In this document: positions 1 to 8,709 of the stretch, one piece after another | Layout of the letters: each line of letters opens with the position of its first letter | How positions within the stretch are numbered: the first letter of the stretch is position 1 | NCBI RefSeq assembly: GCF_007830185.1 | Contig: NZ_VLKZ01000003.1 | Location: 62,001-126,000, forward strand | Direction: 5' to 3' | Length of the DNA stretch: 64,000 nt | Source: Halalkalibacter nanhaiisediminis | Lineage (GTDB): Bacteria > Bacillota > Bacilli > Bacillales > Bacillaceae_D | Translations under genes and position numbers: made by a program | Notes under the pieces: model-generated | What the model was told of the DNA's origin: nothing | Database searches by the model: none | What the model saw: only the letters and a program-made list of their open reading frames with translations

Positions 1-340
1 AGGTCAATTCCCATATCAAAATAAAGATTGTTACGTTTTTTCTAGGTCACAATTAGACGATACGAACGATGTTAAATTTGTAAATGAAGACATTGTTAAC
101 TTTACTCATAACTTAAAAAAAGAAGAAGGAAAAAATATTTGGATAGTTGGTGGTGGAGACTTATTACATACGTTTTTAAAAGAAAAATTAGTCGATGAGC
201 TGATATTGACAGTTGCACCAACTATCATCGGGGAGGGAATTCCTTTATTTAAAATAGGCGATTATCAGCTAGACCTCTCTCTAAAAGGTACAAGAACCTT
301 TAATCAATTTGTTGAATTACATTACAAAGTAAAAAAATGA
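1..340 (+). CDS. RibD/DHFR-like reductase, C-terminal part (5' truncated by window edge)
   Basis: An open frame from base 2 to a TGA at 338-340 encodes the last 112 residues of a dihydrofolate-reductase-like protein of the RibD C-terminal domain family (YwjB/YyaP type), which bind NADPH. The motif IWIVGGGDLLHTFL is the family's nucleotide-binding Gly-Gly loop and is followed by DELILTVAPTIIGEGIPLF, its usual second signature. The start lies outside the window, so the length and exact substrate cannot be judged; these stand-alone proteins are generally not shown to be true DHFRs. No gene follows closely, so it probably ends its transcript. Confidence 0.85.
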   Translation, partial: GQFPYQNKDCYVFSRSQLDDTNDVKFVNEDIVNFTHNLKKEEGKNIWIVGGGDLLHTFLKEKLVDELILTVAPTIIGEGIPLFKIGDYQLDLSLKGTRTFNQFVELHYKVKK

Positions 341-649
341 ACACAAATACACTTCAACTAAAAGATGCGAGTGTTCAATAAGATCAGTTGCTTCTTATGC
401 GATCTAGGCAGTTTAGCAATCATACGAAACGAGGCATTAAATGCAATTAGCTGAAAATGAATTCGCTGGATCAACAAAGCGGATTCTCATTCCGCTAAAG
501 GATTAAAAACCGTTGCATAGGTTAAGTATGTGAAAAGATATACTTAAAGTAACGGGAGCGATTGTTCAACAAGACAATCGCTCATTCACTGAATGGCAGG
601 AAACCTCAAAAAATTTCATAACTGAACAGACAGAAAGGAAGGATGTATC
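341..649. other. Intergenic stretch with several small inverted repeats
   Basis: About 310 bases without a credible gene. It holds three short inverted repeats: AGCGGA...TCCGCT near 477-496, TAAGTAT...ATACTTA near 523-546, and a stronger stem GAGCGATTGT...ACAATCGCTC at about 556-583. The last could be a weak terminator but lacks a good T-run. It also lies just upstream of the DUF2200 gene, whose promoter must be in this stretch or read through it. No insertion-sequence ends were recognised. Confidence 0.4.
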
Positions 650-1000
650 ATGACCAAACACAGGATCTATACAATGAGTGTCGCAAGTGTCTATCCCCAT
701 TATGTTACGAAGGCGGAGAAAAAAGGACGTACGAAAACAGAAGTCGATGAAATCATCCGTTGGTTGACTGGGTATAGCCAGGAAGAGTTAGAAGCACAAC
801 TGGAAAAAAAGACAGACTTTGAGACCTTCTTTGTGGAAGCTCCCCAACTGAATCCTTCACGGAAATTGATCAAAGGTGTGGTCTGCGGTGTTAGAGTGGA
901 AGACATTGAAGAACCAACTATGCAGGAAGTTCGCTATTTGGATAAGTTGATCGATGAGTTAGCAAAGGGAAAAGCGATGGAGAAGATTTTGCGTAAATAA
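650..1000 (+). CDS. DUF2200 family protein
   Basis: A 116-residue protein that matches the DUF2200 family over its whole length, including the N-terminal [15 protein letters not shown] block and the C-terminal [17 protein letters not shown] block. The function of the family is unknown. It has no signal peptide or membrane segment, so it should be cytoplasmic. The ATG is preceded by AAGGAAGG at 637-644. It stands alone between non-coding stretches; no operon partner suggests a role. Confidence 0.9.
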   Translation: MTKHRIYTMSVASVYPHYVTKAEKKGRTKTEVDEIIRWLTGYSQEELEAQLEKKTDFETFFVEAPQLNPSRKLIKGVVCGVRVEDIEEPTMQEVRYLDKLIDELAKGKAMEKILRK

Positions 1001-1122
1001 TAGTTAAAATTCCGGGGCTTATGTTTAAGAAGGACAACTAGCAAAACAAAGTCATTTGCTGCGCAGCATATATACTATTCAATAGAAATTGATCTACCAC
1101 AATTTGGCTGATTGAGGAAGAC

Positions 1123-1163
1123 CAAAGCCTAATTCACTATAAAGATAAGGATTAGGCTTTTTC
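1123..1163 (+). terminator. Rho-independent terminator-like hairpin
   Basis: AAAGCCTAAT and ATTAGGCTTT form a 10-bp stem followed by a short T-run. It is the first good terminator after the DUF2200 gene. The flanking 1001-1324 sequence has no credible gene; a 70-codon minus-strand frame there shows no family features. Confidence 0.6.
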
Positions 1164-1324
1164 CTTAAAATCGTTGACGTTCTTCTATTGGTAAACATAT
1201 TGACATCAAGTGGTAAAAAACACGGCAGAGATGGTCCATTCTTGAGGCTGTAATCAAATAGCAACAGTCTATACGAAAACAGCCTTTTAAAAAGATAAGA
1301 AGGCATAAATTTCGATGACGAACA

Positions 1325-1449
1325 GATGTCTAGCGCAAGCAGCCTAGCCGCTCGAGGTTGCTTCAGCCAGTAAATGGTTGCCTAAAAGCTGGCAACACAT
1401 TGACAGGCTTCCAGCACTTGTCGCGGCTGACCGAGGCTCTTTCGCTTTT
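1325..1449 (+). repeat. Dispersed structured repeat A, copy 1
   Basis: About 125 bases, beginning GATGTCTAGCGCAAGC and ending CTCTTTCGCTTTT, nearly identical to the adjacent copy 2. The outer ends are imperfect inverted repeats (AGCGCAAGCAGCCTAG against the reverse complement of the 3' end). Inside is a clean hairpin GTTGCC-TAAAAGCT-GGCAAC. It resembles a repeat class widespread in Bacillaceae intergenic DNA, remembered from experience and not checked. No open frame is conserved. Confidence 0.85.
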
Positions 1450-1452
1450 CTG

Positions 1453-1579
1453 GATGTCTAGCGCAAGCAGCCTAGCCGCTCGAGGTTGCTTCAGCCAGTA
1501 AATGGTTGCCTAAAAGCTGGCAACTCATTGACTGACTTCCAGCTCTTTCAGCTCGCTGACCGAGGCGCTTTCGCTTTTT
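1453..1579 (+). repeat. Dispersed structured repeat A, copy 2
   Basis: Tandem neighbour of copy 1, three bases apart, with the same inner GTTGCC/GGCAAC hairpin and a T-run at its right end. Its right end abuts the stop codon of the minus-strand MltG-like gene at 1580. In the plus direction the hairpin plus T-run could terminate transcription coming from the left. Confidence 0.85.
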
Positions 1580-2053
1580 TTAAGTCAGTTGATCAAGAAT
1601 GTCTTCAATCGTCATATCACTTCTAAGTTGATATTCACCGACCTGGAGTGATTGAGTTAATTGATTAGCGTGAACATAATCGAGAAAAACAGCACGATCT
1701 TCAATGATTTGGCCACGAACGAGCTGATTAGCGACCTCGTTACTTGTCATTCCTGAGGAAATTATGAGGTTCATTGTATAAATAATTTGCTCATTCACTT
1801 CTGAATCAGACTCTGCTGAATCACTTTCTTTTTGAGAAGAGCGTTCTTGTTCTTGCACCCATTCTTCTTCTGAAAACACAATATACCCTACCTCTTCAAG
1901 CTCTTGCTTCATTTCGGCTGGAGTGAGATCTATATTACTTACTGGTTGAGAAACGACTTGCTCTGGCTCATGAGCGAAGTAATAAATACCACCTAATATT
2001 GCTGTAGCTAAGAATAAGCCACTAGAAAAGCTTTGTAAGCCTTTAGAGCTCAT
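1580..2053 (-). CDS. Small MltG/YceG-like membrane-anchored protein
   Basis: 157 residues: a short N-terminal membrane segment (about 11-27), a Glu/Ser-rich linker (60-90), and a C-terminal module of about 60 residues (GMTSNEVANQLVRGQIIEDRAVFLDYV...VGEYQLRSDMTIEDILDQLT). This matches the LysM-like N-terminal part of endolytic transglycosylase MltG. The catalytic half of MltG, with its conserved glutamate, is absent, so it is unlikely to cut glycan and may bind peptidoglycan or act as an accessory factor. Its ATG overlaps the upstream stop codon as TGATG, so the two genes are translationally coupled. Confidence 0.7.
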   Translation of the reverse strand: MSSKGLQSFSSGLFLATAILGGIYYFAHEPEQVVSQPVSNIDLTPAEMKQELEEVGYIVFSEEEWVQEQERSSQKESDSAESDSEVNEQIIYTMNLIISSGMTSNEVANQLVRGQIIEDRAVFLDYVHANQLTQSLQVGEYQLRSDMTIEDILDQLT

Positions 2054-2427
2054 CAGCGCCCCTCCTCTTTTTCAGCTTGAAGATAAGGAAGCAGCAGTCC
2101 TTGGACTTCATCAATCGTTAGTTCAGTCGCTTCGGCAATTTCTTCAATGTCGTCCCCTTGTTCATAGCGCTCAACAATTTCTTTTAAAAGCTGTTGTTTA
2201 GAACTTGATTTCGATTGCTTTAAAAAGGCTGATGATTGATGATTAATAAGCAATTCTTCCTCCAACAAGCGAATTTTCTTTTTTAATTGATACATTTCTT
2301 GCATGTACCTAATCGAGATGTTTTCTAGTTGCTTTTCAATGTCGGCAGTCCGGTCTTTTCGAAAAAAGGAGAGTACGAAAAGGAGGATGGCAATAGAAAA
2401 TAAGATTAAAATAGCGAGATCTAGCAT
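2053..2427 (-). CDS. SwrB-like membrane protein with coiled coil and HTH-like C-terminus (DUF6115 type)
   Basis: 124 residues: one N-terminal transmembrane helix (about 3-21), a charged coiled-coil region (27-60) and a C-terminal helix-turn-helix-like segment (DDIEEIAEATELTIDEVQ, about 93-110). This layout is that of SwrB/YlxL, the membrane protein that promotes flagellar assembly in B. subtilis, and of the DUF6115 proteins. Assignment to SwrB itself is not certain because short proteins of this layout are common. First gene of a two-gene minus-strand unit; only a weak AAAGGG site precedes the ATG. Confidence 0.55.
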   Translation of the reverse strand: MLDLAILILFSIAILLFVLSFFRKDRTADIEKQLENISIRYMQEMYQLKKKIRLLEEELLINHQSSAFLKQSKSSSKQQLLKEIVERYEQGDDIEEIAEATELTIDEVQGLLLPYLQAEKEEGR

Positions 2428-2531
2428 GTTAAACCCTTCTTTCCATATTTAATTCCCACACATATTATACATGTGCACATACATAAACGAAATGAAATCT
2501 TTATACAAGCCTCAAAATCAGGCTCATATTA

Positions 2532-2657
2532 TTCGACAATGCTGACAAATGTAAGTAAGGTAATCGACATTTGAAAATTTGCATACGAATCATCGAGTTA
2601 TTTTCCTTTATATCGACTTGATTCGACGGTATTAGAGCGACAGTAATAGATGTCGAA
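2532..2657. promoter_or_regulatory. Cluster of Spo0A-box-like sites
   Basis: The Spo0A box is TTGTCGAA. This stretch has an exact match on the minus strand (TTCGACAA, 2532-2539), ATGTCGAA at 2650-2657 (one mismatch) and a two-mismatch TTCGACGG at 2622-2629, plus weaker ATCGACAT and ATCGACTT sites between. The cluster lies between the divergent SwrB-like unit and the glucan operon, so either or both could be controlled by the sporulation phosphorelay. No gene is seen in 2428-2841. Confidence 0.6.
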
Positions 2658-2841
2658 AAAAGATGAACGATTTTTTTGATCGTCGGATGATATAGGCGGC
2701 AACCCCCTGACAAATTAAGACAAAAACGCCTTCTTGTTACTATTGAGAAGGGAATGTAAGATGAACCTAACAGAAAAAAGGTGGCATGATATCAGTGAGT
2801 TGGACATAAGATGATTGATTGTCCTTTTGGAGGTGAAAGGC

Positions 2842-3474
2842 TTGATTGAAGAAATTCTGGCTCTGCGTGAAAAGGGATACTCATTTCGCAAAATAGCTAA
2901 AGAACTAAAAACAACGGTCGGGAAAGTACAATACCGATACCAGAAATACCAAGAAGAAGTGAGCACTAAACAAGAAGCTATGCCTATACGTCTCATTCAA
3001 GAGGTACCATCAAGTTATGAAAGAGATGAGGTAACAGTGCTTCCGCAAAGCCCAACCGTTATTTATGCATATTGGGAATTAAGTGCGGCACTAAGGCAGA
3101 TGGTTGAGCATCAGTGCAGAATCTCTTGGCATGAGCTACCTAAGCATTTAAGAGTTTATGATTGTACGATGCTACAATTCAACGGACATAATGCCCACCA
3201 ATACGTAGATATTGGCATACCAGAAATGACGAATAACTGGATGATTAACGGGCTAGAACCGAATCGTACGTATATTGTTGATGTGGGAATTTGGACAAGG
3301 CAAGGTTCATTTCTAACATTGGTACGTTCTAATGCCATTGATACACCACGTTCGGATGATGCGGTAAAAGGCTTGCATGTTCATGCGGTTCATGAATGGA
3401 AAGAAGGAACGGCGAGTGAACCAGAATGGCTTGAGCATTTTAGTACGTATTCATATTATGAAACGATCAAATAG
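2842..3474 (+). CDS. DUF4912 protein with N-terminal helix-turn-helix
   Basis: I place the start at TTG 2842, six bases after GGAGGTG (2829-2835), giving 210 residues. Residues 1-35 resemble a helix-turn-helix (EILALREKGYSFRKIAKEL). From about 60 to 175 is a DUF4912 domain, with the PTVIYAYWEL opening and the GLEPNRTYIVDVGIW block. DUF4912 is a beta-sandwich-like domain of unknown function often encoded beside glycogen/alpha-glucan genes. It is the first gene of the glucan operon, nine bases ahead of the GH57-GT4 gene. It could be a regulator or a glucan-binding adaptor; the HTH reading is inference. Confidence 0.8.
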   Translation: MIEEILALREKGYSFRKIAKELKTTVGKVQYRYQKYQEEVSTKQEAMPIRLIQEVPSSYERDEVTVLPQSPTVIYAYWELSAALRQMVEHQCRISWHELPKHLRVYDCTMLQFNGHNAHQYVDIGIPEMTNNWMINGLEPNRTYIVDVGIWTRQGSFLTLVRSNAIDTPRSDDAVKGLHVHAVHEWKEGTASEPEWLEHFSTYSYYETIK

Positions 3475-3483
3475 GAGGGATGA

Positions 3484-6270
3484 ATGTTGAAGGAGGGTTA
3501 TTATTCGCTAGTATTACATGCACATCTTCCTTATGTTCGTCACGAGGAAGAGGGAAGATTGGAAGAGCGTTGGCTTTTTGAAGCAATGACTGAATCTTAT
3601 CTTCCGTTACTTTGGGAGTTAGAAGAGGCGGATGTTAGTGATGCTGTAACCATTTCATTTTCACCACCAGTCATGGAAATGTTAGCAGATCCAGTTATAC
3701 AAAGAAGGTACCATACTCACTTACTCAAAACTGAGGAATTGCTAATAAAAGAAGAAGCACGTGCAAAAGGAGATCATAAAGAAGAAAAGCTGATCTCCTT
3801 TTATCGACAACGTTTTCAGAAGATTAAGAATTATTATTTGAAATGGGATAAAAATATTCTAAAGGGTTTTCGGGATCTGTATGAAAAAGGAATCATTCGT
3901 TGCATGACAAGTGCGGCTACTCATGCTTTTCTTCCTTTTGTAAAAACAAAAGCAGGTATACGCTCACAGGTTGTTGAGGCGATCCAATGTTTCGAACGGC
4001 ACTTCGGTACTAAACCAAAAGGATTCTGGCTGCCGGAGTGTGCTTTTGCTCCAGGTATTGACCGAATTCTCGTTGAAGAAGGAATCGTTTATACCTTTGT
4101 TGATGAGCATGCTTTGCTTCATGCTGATCCAATACCGTCGAAAAAAAGCGGTGCACCGATTTATTCTCCACATGGACTGATTCTCTTTCCAAGACATACG
4201 GATCTTTCTAGTAAAGTTTGGAGTTCTACTCTAGGGTACCCAGGTGATGTTGATTACCGTGAGTTTTATCGTGATATTGCTTATGAGCGTGAAGAAAGCT
4301 ACATCCTTCCATATATTCATCACGAAGGTATTCGAATCGATACGGGTATTAAGCATAAGCGAATTACGGGGCAAGTAGAAGAGAAGGATTGCTACGTTAG
4401 GGAGTGGGCAGAAGGAAAAGTCTTGGGACATGCTGATGATTATATTTATGCGATTGAGCAAGAAGTCATGCAGCATGGTAATCAATGTTATCCACCGTAT
4501 CTTATGGTGACACCATTTGATGCAGAGCTCTTTGGTCACTGGTGGTTTGAAGGTCCTGAATGGATTGGACAGGTGCTAAAGAAAGGTCAAGGACGCATTT
4601 CCTTTATTACGCCAGAGAGTTATGTCGATCGTCATTATCAAGACTTTGACACAGCCCATGTCTCGTTTACGACGTGGGGGCGTGCTGGCTATGGCCATGT
4701 ATGGGTGAATGAATCAAATCAATGGTTGTATCGTCACCATCACAGAATGGAGCTTGATCTCGCAGCAACAGTAGCTCTTTTTGCAAAGCCGACAGAACTT
4801 GAAAGAAGAGCTATAAAGCAAATGGTTCGGGAATGGATGCTCGCGATTAGTAGTGATTGGGCATTTATTATTGATGGTGGTAGTGCTGTTCAGTATGCAG
4901 AAGAACGATTTGCTACTCACCTTAGCCGATTCGATGATATTAAGGCAAAGCTTGAGAGAAAAACGATTCAAGAGGAATGGATAACGGAGTTAGAGCAAAG
5001 TTACCCGTTTTTAGAAGACATCAATGAGCAACTATTTTTCTCAGCTCATGATTCTTATGTTCAATCAAAAACGATTCCTTCTGTATCAAAAACGAAGAGA
5101 TCGATTTTAATGTTAAGTTGGGAATTCCCCCCAATGATTGTGGGCGGGTTGGCTCGTCATGTCTTTGATTTATCAAGGGCACTTGTACAAGACGGGCATG
5201 AAGTCCATGTCATCACCTCCCATGTGGAAGGATATCCAAATTATGAAATCAATCAAGGCGTACATGTTCACCGCGTGCAAGGCTTGCAGCCAAGTGCTCC
5301 AAACTTTTTTGATTGGGTTGGAAGCTTGAATTTGGCTATGACAAAACATGGCGTGCAATTGACTCGTAAACAGTCATTTGATGTGATTCATGCACATGAT
5401 TGGCTTGTGAGTGTTGCTGCGAAGGCTCTAAAGCATGCGCTTTCTGTGCCACTCATTGCGACGATTCATGCGACAGAGCATGGGCGAAATGAAGGCATTC
5501 ATAATGATTTGCAGTATGAAATTAATCAAAAGGAATGGGAATTAACGTATGAAGCAGACAAGGTAATTGTCTGCAGCGATTATATGAAAAACGAAGTACA
5601 ATCGATTTTTTCTTTGCCAGAGAACAAGCTAGCAGTGATTCCAAATGGTGTGGATTTAACCTTAATTCAACCAAAGGAAACCATTCCAACGCACCCAGAG
5701 AATGACGTCTTTACGGTCTTTTCCGTTGGTCGAATGGTAAAAGAAAAAGGGTATCAAACGTTGATCGATGCTTGTGCGATATTAAAGGAGCGTGATGCCA
5801 AAGTTCGATTTGTGATTGCAGGGAAAGGCCCAATGCTAGATTCATACCGAAGGCAAGTTGAAGAAAGACAGTTACAAGCTTATGTGACATTTCTAGGGTT
5901 TATTAGTGATAAGGATCGTAATGATTGGTTTAGTCGTTGTGATGCAACCATATTCCCAAGTTATTATGAGCCTTTCGGGATTGTCGCTTTAGAAGGAATG
6001 GCTGCTGGAAAAGTAACGATCGTATCGGATACTGGTGGTTTAGCTGGGATTATTCAACATGAGGAAAATGGACTAAAAATCATTCCTGGTGATGAATGGA
6101 GTCTTTTCACACAGGTCATGTATGCCTGCACTCATCCAATCGAAAGAGAAAGACTTGCTTCGAAAGGTCTTGAGGATGTGAAATCGAAATTTGATTGGAG
6201 CACGATTGCTAAACAAACAGAAGTAGAAATAGATAAATGTTATCAAAATGAGCTGCAATTAACCATTTAA
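3484..6270 (+). CDS. GH57 alpha-glucan branching enzyme fused to GT4 glycogen synthase
   Basis: 928 residues with two full enzymes in one chain. Residues 5-520 are a GH57/DUF1957 branching enzyme: HAHLPYVRH near the start, the nucleophile region FWLPECAFAPG (Glu185) and the acid/base region TPFDAELFGHWWFEG (Asp346). Residues 540-928 are a GT4-type synthase: MIVGGLARHV loop, NGVD, and the E-x7-E motif in EPFGIVALE (Glu829, Glu837). The family would lengthen and branch an alpha-1,4-glucan from ADP- or UDP-glucose. ATG 3484 follows AGGAGGG directly. The neighbouring nucleotidyltransferase could supply the donor. Confidence 0.85.
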   Translation: MLKEGYYSLVLHAHLPYVRHEEEGRLEERWLFEAMTESYLPLLWELEEADVSDAVTISFSPPVMEMLADPVIQRRYHTHLLKTEELLIKEEARAKGDHKEEKLISFYRQRFQKIKNYYLKWDKNILKGFRDLYEKGIIRCMTSAATHAFLPFVKTKAGIRSQVVEAIQCFERHFGTKPKGFWLPECAFAPGIDRILVEEGIVYTFVDEHALLHADPIPSKKSGAPIYSPHGLILFPRHTDLSSKVWSSTLGYPGDVDYREFYRDIAYEREESYILPYIHHEGIRIDTGIKHKRITGQVEEKDCYVREWAEGKVLGHADDYIYAIEQEVMQHGNQCYPPYLMVTPFDAELFGHWWFEGPEWIGQVLKKGQGRISFITPESYVDRHYQDFDTAHVSFTTWGRAGYGHVWVNESNQWLYRHHHRMELDLAATVALFAKPTELERRAIKQMVREWMLAISSDWAFIIDGGSAVQYAEERFATHLSRFDDIKAKLERKTIQEEWITELEQSYPFLEDINEQLFFSAHDSYVQSKTIPSVSKTKRSILMLSWEFPPMIVGGLARHVFDLSRALVQDGHEVHVITSHVEGYPNYEINQGVHVHRVQGLQPSAPNFFDWVGSLNLAMTKHGVQLTRKQSFDVIHAHDWLVSVAAKALKHALSVPLIATIHATEHGRNEGIHNDLQYEINQKEWELTYEADKVIVCSDYMKNEVQSIFSLPENKLAVIPNGVDLTLIQPKETIPTHPENDVFTVFSVGRMVKEKGYQTLIDACAILKERDAKVRFVIAGKGPMLDSYRRQVEERQLQAYVTFLGFISDKDRNDWFSRCDATIFPSYYEPFGIVALEGMAAGKVTIVSDTGGLAGIIQHEENGLKIIPGDEWSLFTQVMYACTHPIERERLASKGLEDVKSKFDWSTIAKQTEVEIDKCYQNELQLTI

Positions 6271-6286
6271 CGAGGAGGCCGATTTG

Positions 6287-8707
6287 ATGAAAGGTGTCAT
6301 TATGGCAGGAGGAAAAGGAACAAGATTACGCCCATTAACATGCAACGTACCAAAGCCGATGGTCCCATTAATTGAAAAGCCCGTTATGCAGTATAGTATA
6401 GAGCTGTTAAAGAAGCATGGCATTACAGATATCGCTGTGACAGTTCAATATTTGCCTGATACTATTAGAGATTATTTTGGTGATGGATCGAGTTTTGGTG
6501 TGAATTTGACTTATTTCGAGGAAACAACGCCACTCGGAACGGCTGGAAGTGTTAAGCAAGCAGAAGCATTTTTAGACGAACCCTTCATTGTTGTCAGTGG
6601 TGATGCGTTAACAGATTTCGACTTGCAAGCAGGAGTTGATTTCCATCAGCAAAAAGATGGACTTGTGACAATCTTCATGAAACAAGTCGACAACCCACTT
6701 GAATTTGGAGTTATCATGACAGACGACCAACAGGAAATTATCCGTTTCCTAGAAAAGCCAAACTGGAGTGAGGTTTTTAGCGACACTGTTAATACTGGAA
6801 TCTATATTATGGAACCGAGTATTTTTAAATATATTAAAGAAAATACCGTTACGGACTTTAGTAAGGATGTATTTCCAACATTACTAGAGAAAAAAGCTGG
6901 ACTGTATGGTTATGCTGCATCAGGATACTGGTCAGATATTGGCAACCTCAAACAATATCGTCAAGCTCATTTTGATTTATTAAATCGTGAATTAGAAGCA
7001 ACAATTGAAGGAATCGAAGTAGAGCCAGGGGTATGGCTTGGTGATAACGTTATTATCGAAGAAGGGGCAAGAATAGAAGGACCACTTGCGATTGGCTCGA
7101 ATTCAATTGTTCGTGCGGGTGCCTATGTTGGGCCACAAACCGTGATTGGTTCATCAACGACCATATCACACCGGGCTTCTCTTAAACGCTCCGTATTATG
7201 GAACGGCGCTTATATTGGGGATGATAGTGAATTGCGTGGGGCAACGCTGTGTCAAAATGTAACAGTCGGAGCAAAGGCTGAGCTCTACGAAGATGTCGTC
7301 ATTGGTCATCATACAATTGTTGGTGAAGAAGCAACGATTCAACCGAATATTAAAGTGTGGCCACATAAAAACATTGAAGCTGATACAACGATTTATCAAT
7401 CAATCGTTTGGAATGATTCGAGTCAAGCTCAGCCAGTATTAAAAGGACACCGTGCTACTGGCATTGCCAATGTAGAAATGAATCCAGAGCAAGCTGCTAA
7501 ACTTGGTGCTGCTTATGGCAGTATCCTCGACCAAGGCTCGACAGTATATGTTGCCAGTGATCGCCATGCTTTCTCAAAATTAATGCGGATGTCACTTGTG
7601 CAGAGTCTGCAAGCAACAGGGGTCCATGTCGTTGAAATTGGTGAAACAATGCTGCCGATTTTGCGTTACAGTATTGAGTTGGAAGAGTGTCAAGGTGGGA
7701 TTTATTTACGCTTGTCAGATCGGAATCAAGAAAAGCAAATGATTGTTGAATTTTTTGATGAAAAAGGTTTACCAATCACATCGGGTACCCAACGAGAGAT
7801 TGAACAAACATTGTCATTTCAATCTTATCGTCGTGTAGCTTTTGATTATGTTGGCAACTATTCGCTTAGAACAGATTTGGAAGAAGAATATACTTCTTTG
7901 TTACTTGCTCAAGTAAACGTTGACTTAATAAAAGAAAGAAAGTGGAAGGTCGCTCTGCATGATGAGACAAAAGGACAGTTATCTTATCTTCCATTACTTT
8001 TGCAAAGTCTAGGGTGTGAAGTGAGACGTATTCCTCATCAAGTCGATATCGATAAGTTGAAATCATACTTGATCGAGGCTCAAATGGATCTCGGTATCAT
8101 GATTGGTGATAGTGGCGAATTTGTAAGCTGGATGACGGAAAAAGGGCATCTTGTAACAGAGGAAGAACAACTTTTATCTACTATTCAAATGCAACTTGAT
8201 AAAAAATTGCGCACAAAGCTAGCCATTCCACTTTATGGCGGAAATGCACTTGAAGAAGTAGCCGTTGGTTATGACGCGACCTTAGTGAGAACAAAGGCTT
8301 CAACAAGATCAATGATGGAGACAGAGGGTACGGTCCAAATGATGACATATGACGCCCCATTTGCGATCGTTCATATGTTGGATTATTTGACGACCCATGC
8401 TTATTCGCTCTCGGCTTTAATTGAGAAGCTACCTGATGAAGCCATTTATAAAGAAGAAGTTCAATGTAAAACAGAACTAAAGGGACTTGTCATGAGGAAA
8501 TTAATGGAATTATTGAAAGGGAAACAAGTCGAGCTTAATGACGGAATGAAGGTACGACATCAAGAGGGAGGCTGGACATTCATTGTGCCCGATCAAGTAC
8601 AACCGACATTCACCGTATATGCCCAAGCGCGAGATGGAAACGGTGCAAAACAGCTGGCAGGTGAATATATTGAACAAATTAACAGTATTAAGCGACACAC
8701 ATCTTAA
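6287..8707 (+). CDS. Sugar-nucleotidyltransferase / phosphohexomutase-like fusion
   Basis: 806 residues from ATG 6287 (AGGAGG at 6273-6278). Residues 1-235 are a nucleotidyltransferase (MKGVIMAGGKGTRLRPLT, the sugar-1-phosphate NTP transferase signature; GDALTDFD; LEKP). Residues about 245-375 are a left-handed hexapeptide-repeat beta-helix. Residues about 385-806 have the phosphoglucomutase/phosphomannomutase fold, but the active-site Ser loop (normally TASHNP) reads RLSDRNQ and the metal loop (DGDxDR) reads GDSGE, so mutase activity is doubtful. Family members are annotated mannose-1-phosphate guanylyltransferase/phosphomannomutase; in this operon glucose-1-phosphate is an equally good substrate guess. 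Confidence 0.85.
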   Translation: MKGVIMAGGKGTRLRPLTCNVPKPMVPLIEKPVMQYSIELLKKHGITDIAVTVQYLPDTIRDYFGDGSSFGVNLTYFEETTPLGTAGSVKQAEAFLDEPFIVVSGDALTDFDLQAGVDFHQQKDGLVTIFMKQVDNPLEFGVIMTDDQQEIIRFLEKPNWSEVFSDTVNTGIYIMEPSIFKYIKENTVTDFSKDVFPTLLEKKAGLYGYAASGYWSDIGNLKQYRQAHFDLLNRELEATIEGIEVEPGVWLGDNVIIEEGARIEGPLAIGSNSIVRAGAYVGPQTVIGSSTTISHRASLKRSVLWNGAYIGDDSELRGATLCQNVTVGAKAELYEDVVIGHHTIVGEEATIQPNIKVWPHKNIEADTTIYQSIVWNDSSQAQPVLKGHRATGIANVEMNPEQAAKLGAAYGSILDQGSTVYVASDRHAFSKLMRMSLVQSLQATGVHVVEIGETMLPILRYSIELEECQGGIYLRLSDRNQEKQMIVEFFDEKGLPITSGTQREIEQTLSFQSYRRVAFDYVGNYSLRTDLEEEYTSLLLAQVNVDLIKERKWKVALHDETKGQLSYLPLLLQSLGCEVRRIPHQVDIDKLKSYLIEAQMDLGIMIGDSGEFVSWMTEKGHLVTEEEQLLSTIQMQLDKKLRTKLAIPLYGGNALEEVAVGYDATLVRTKASTRSMMETEGTVQMMTYDAPFAIVHMLDYLTTHAYSLSALIEKLPDEAIYKEEVQCKTELKGLVMRKLMELLKGKQVELNDGMKVRHQEGGWTFIVPDQVQPTFTVYAQARDGNGAKQLAGEYIEQINSIKRHTS

Positions 8708-8709
8708 TT

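Noticed and set aside
1094-1306. 70-codon minus-strand frame, possible insertion-sequence remnant
   Set aside because: No binding site, overlaps a terminator hairpin, and I could not match it to any transposase.
2501-2713. 70-codon minus-strand frame before the glucan operon
   Set aside because: Covers the Spo0A-box region, lacks a binding site and has no protein-like composition.
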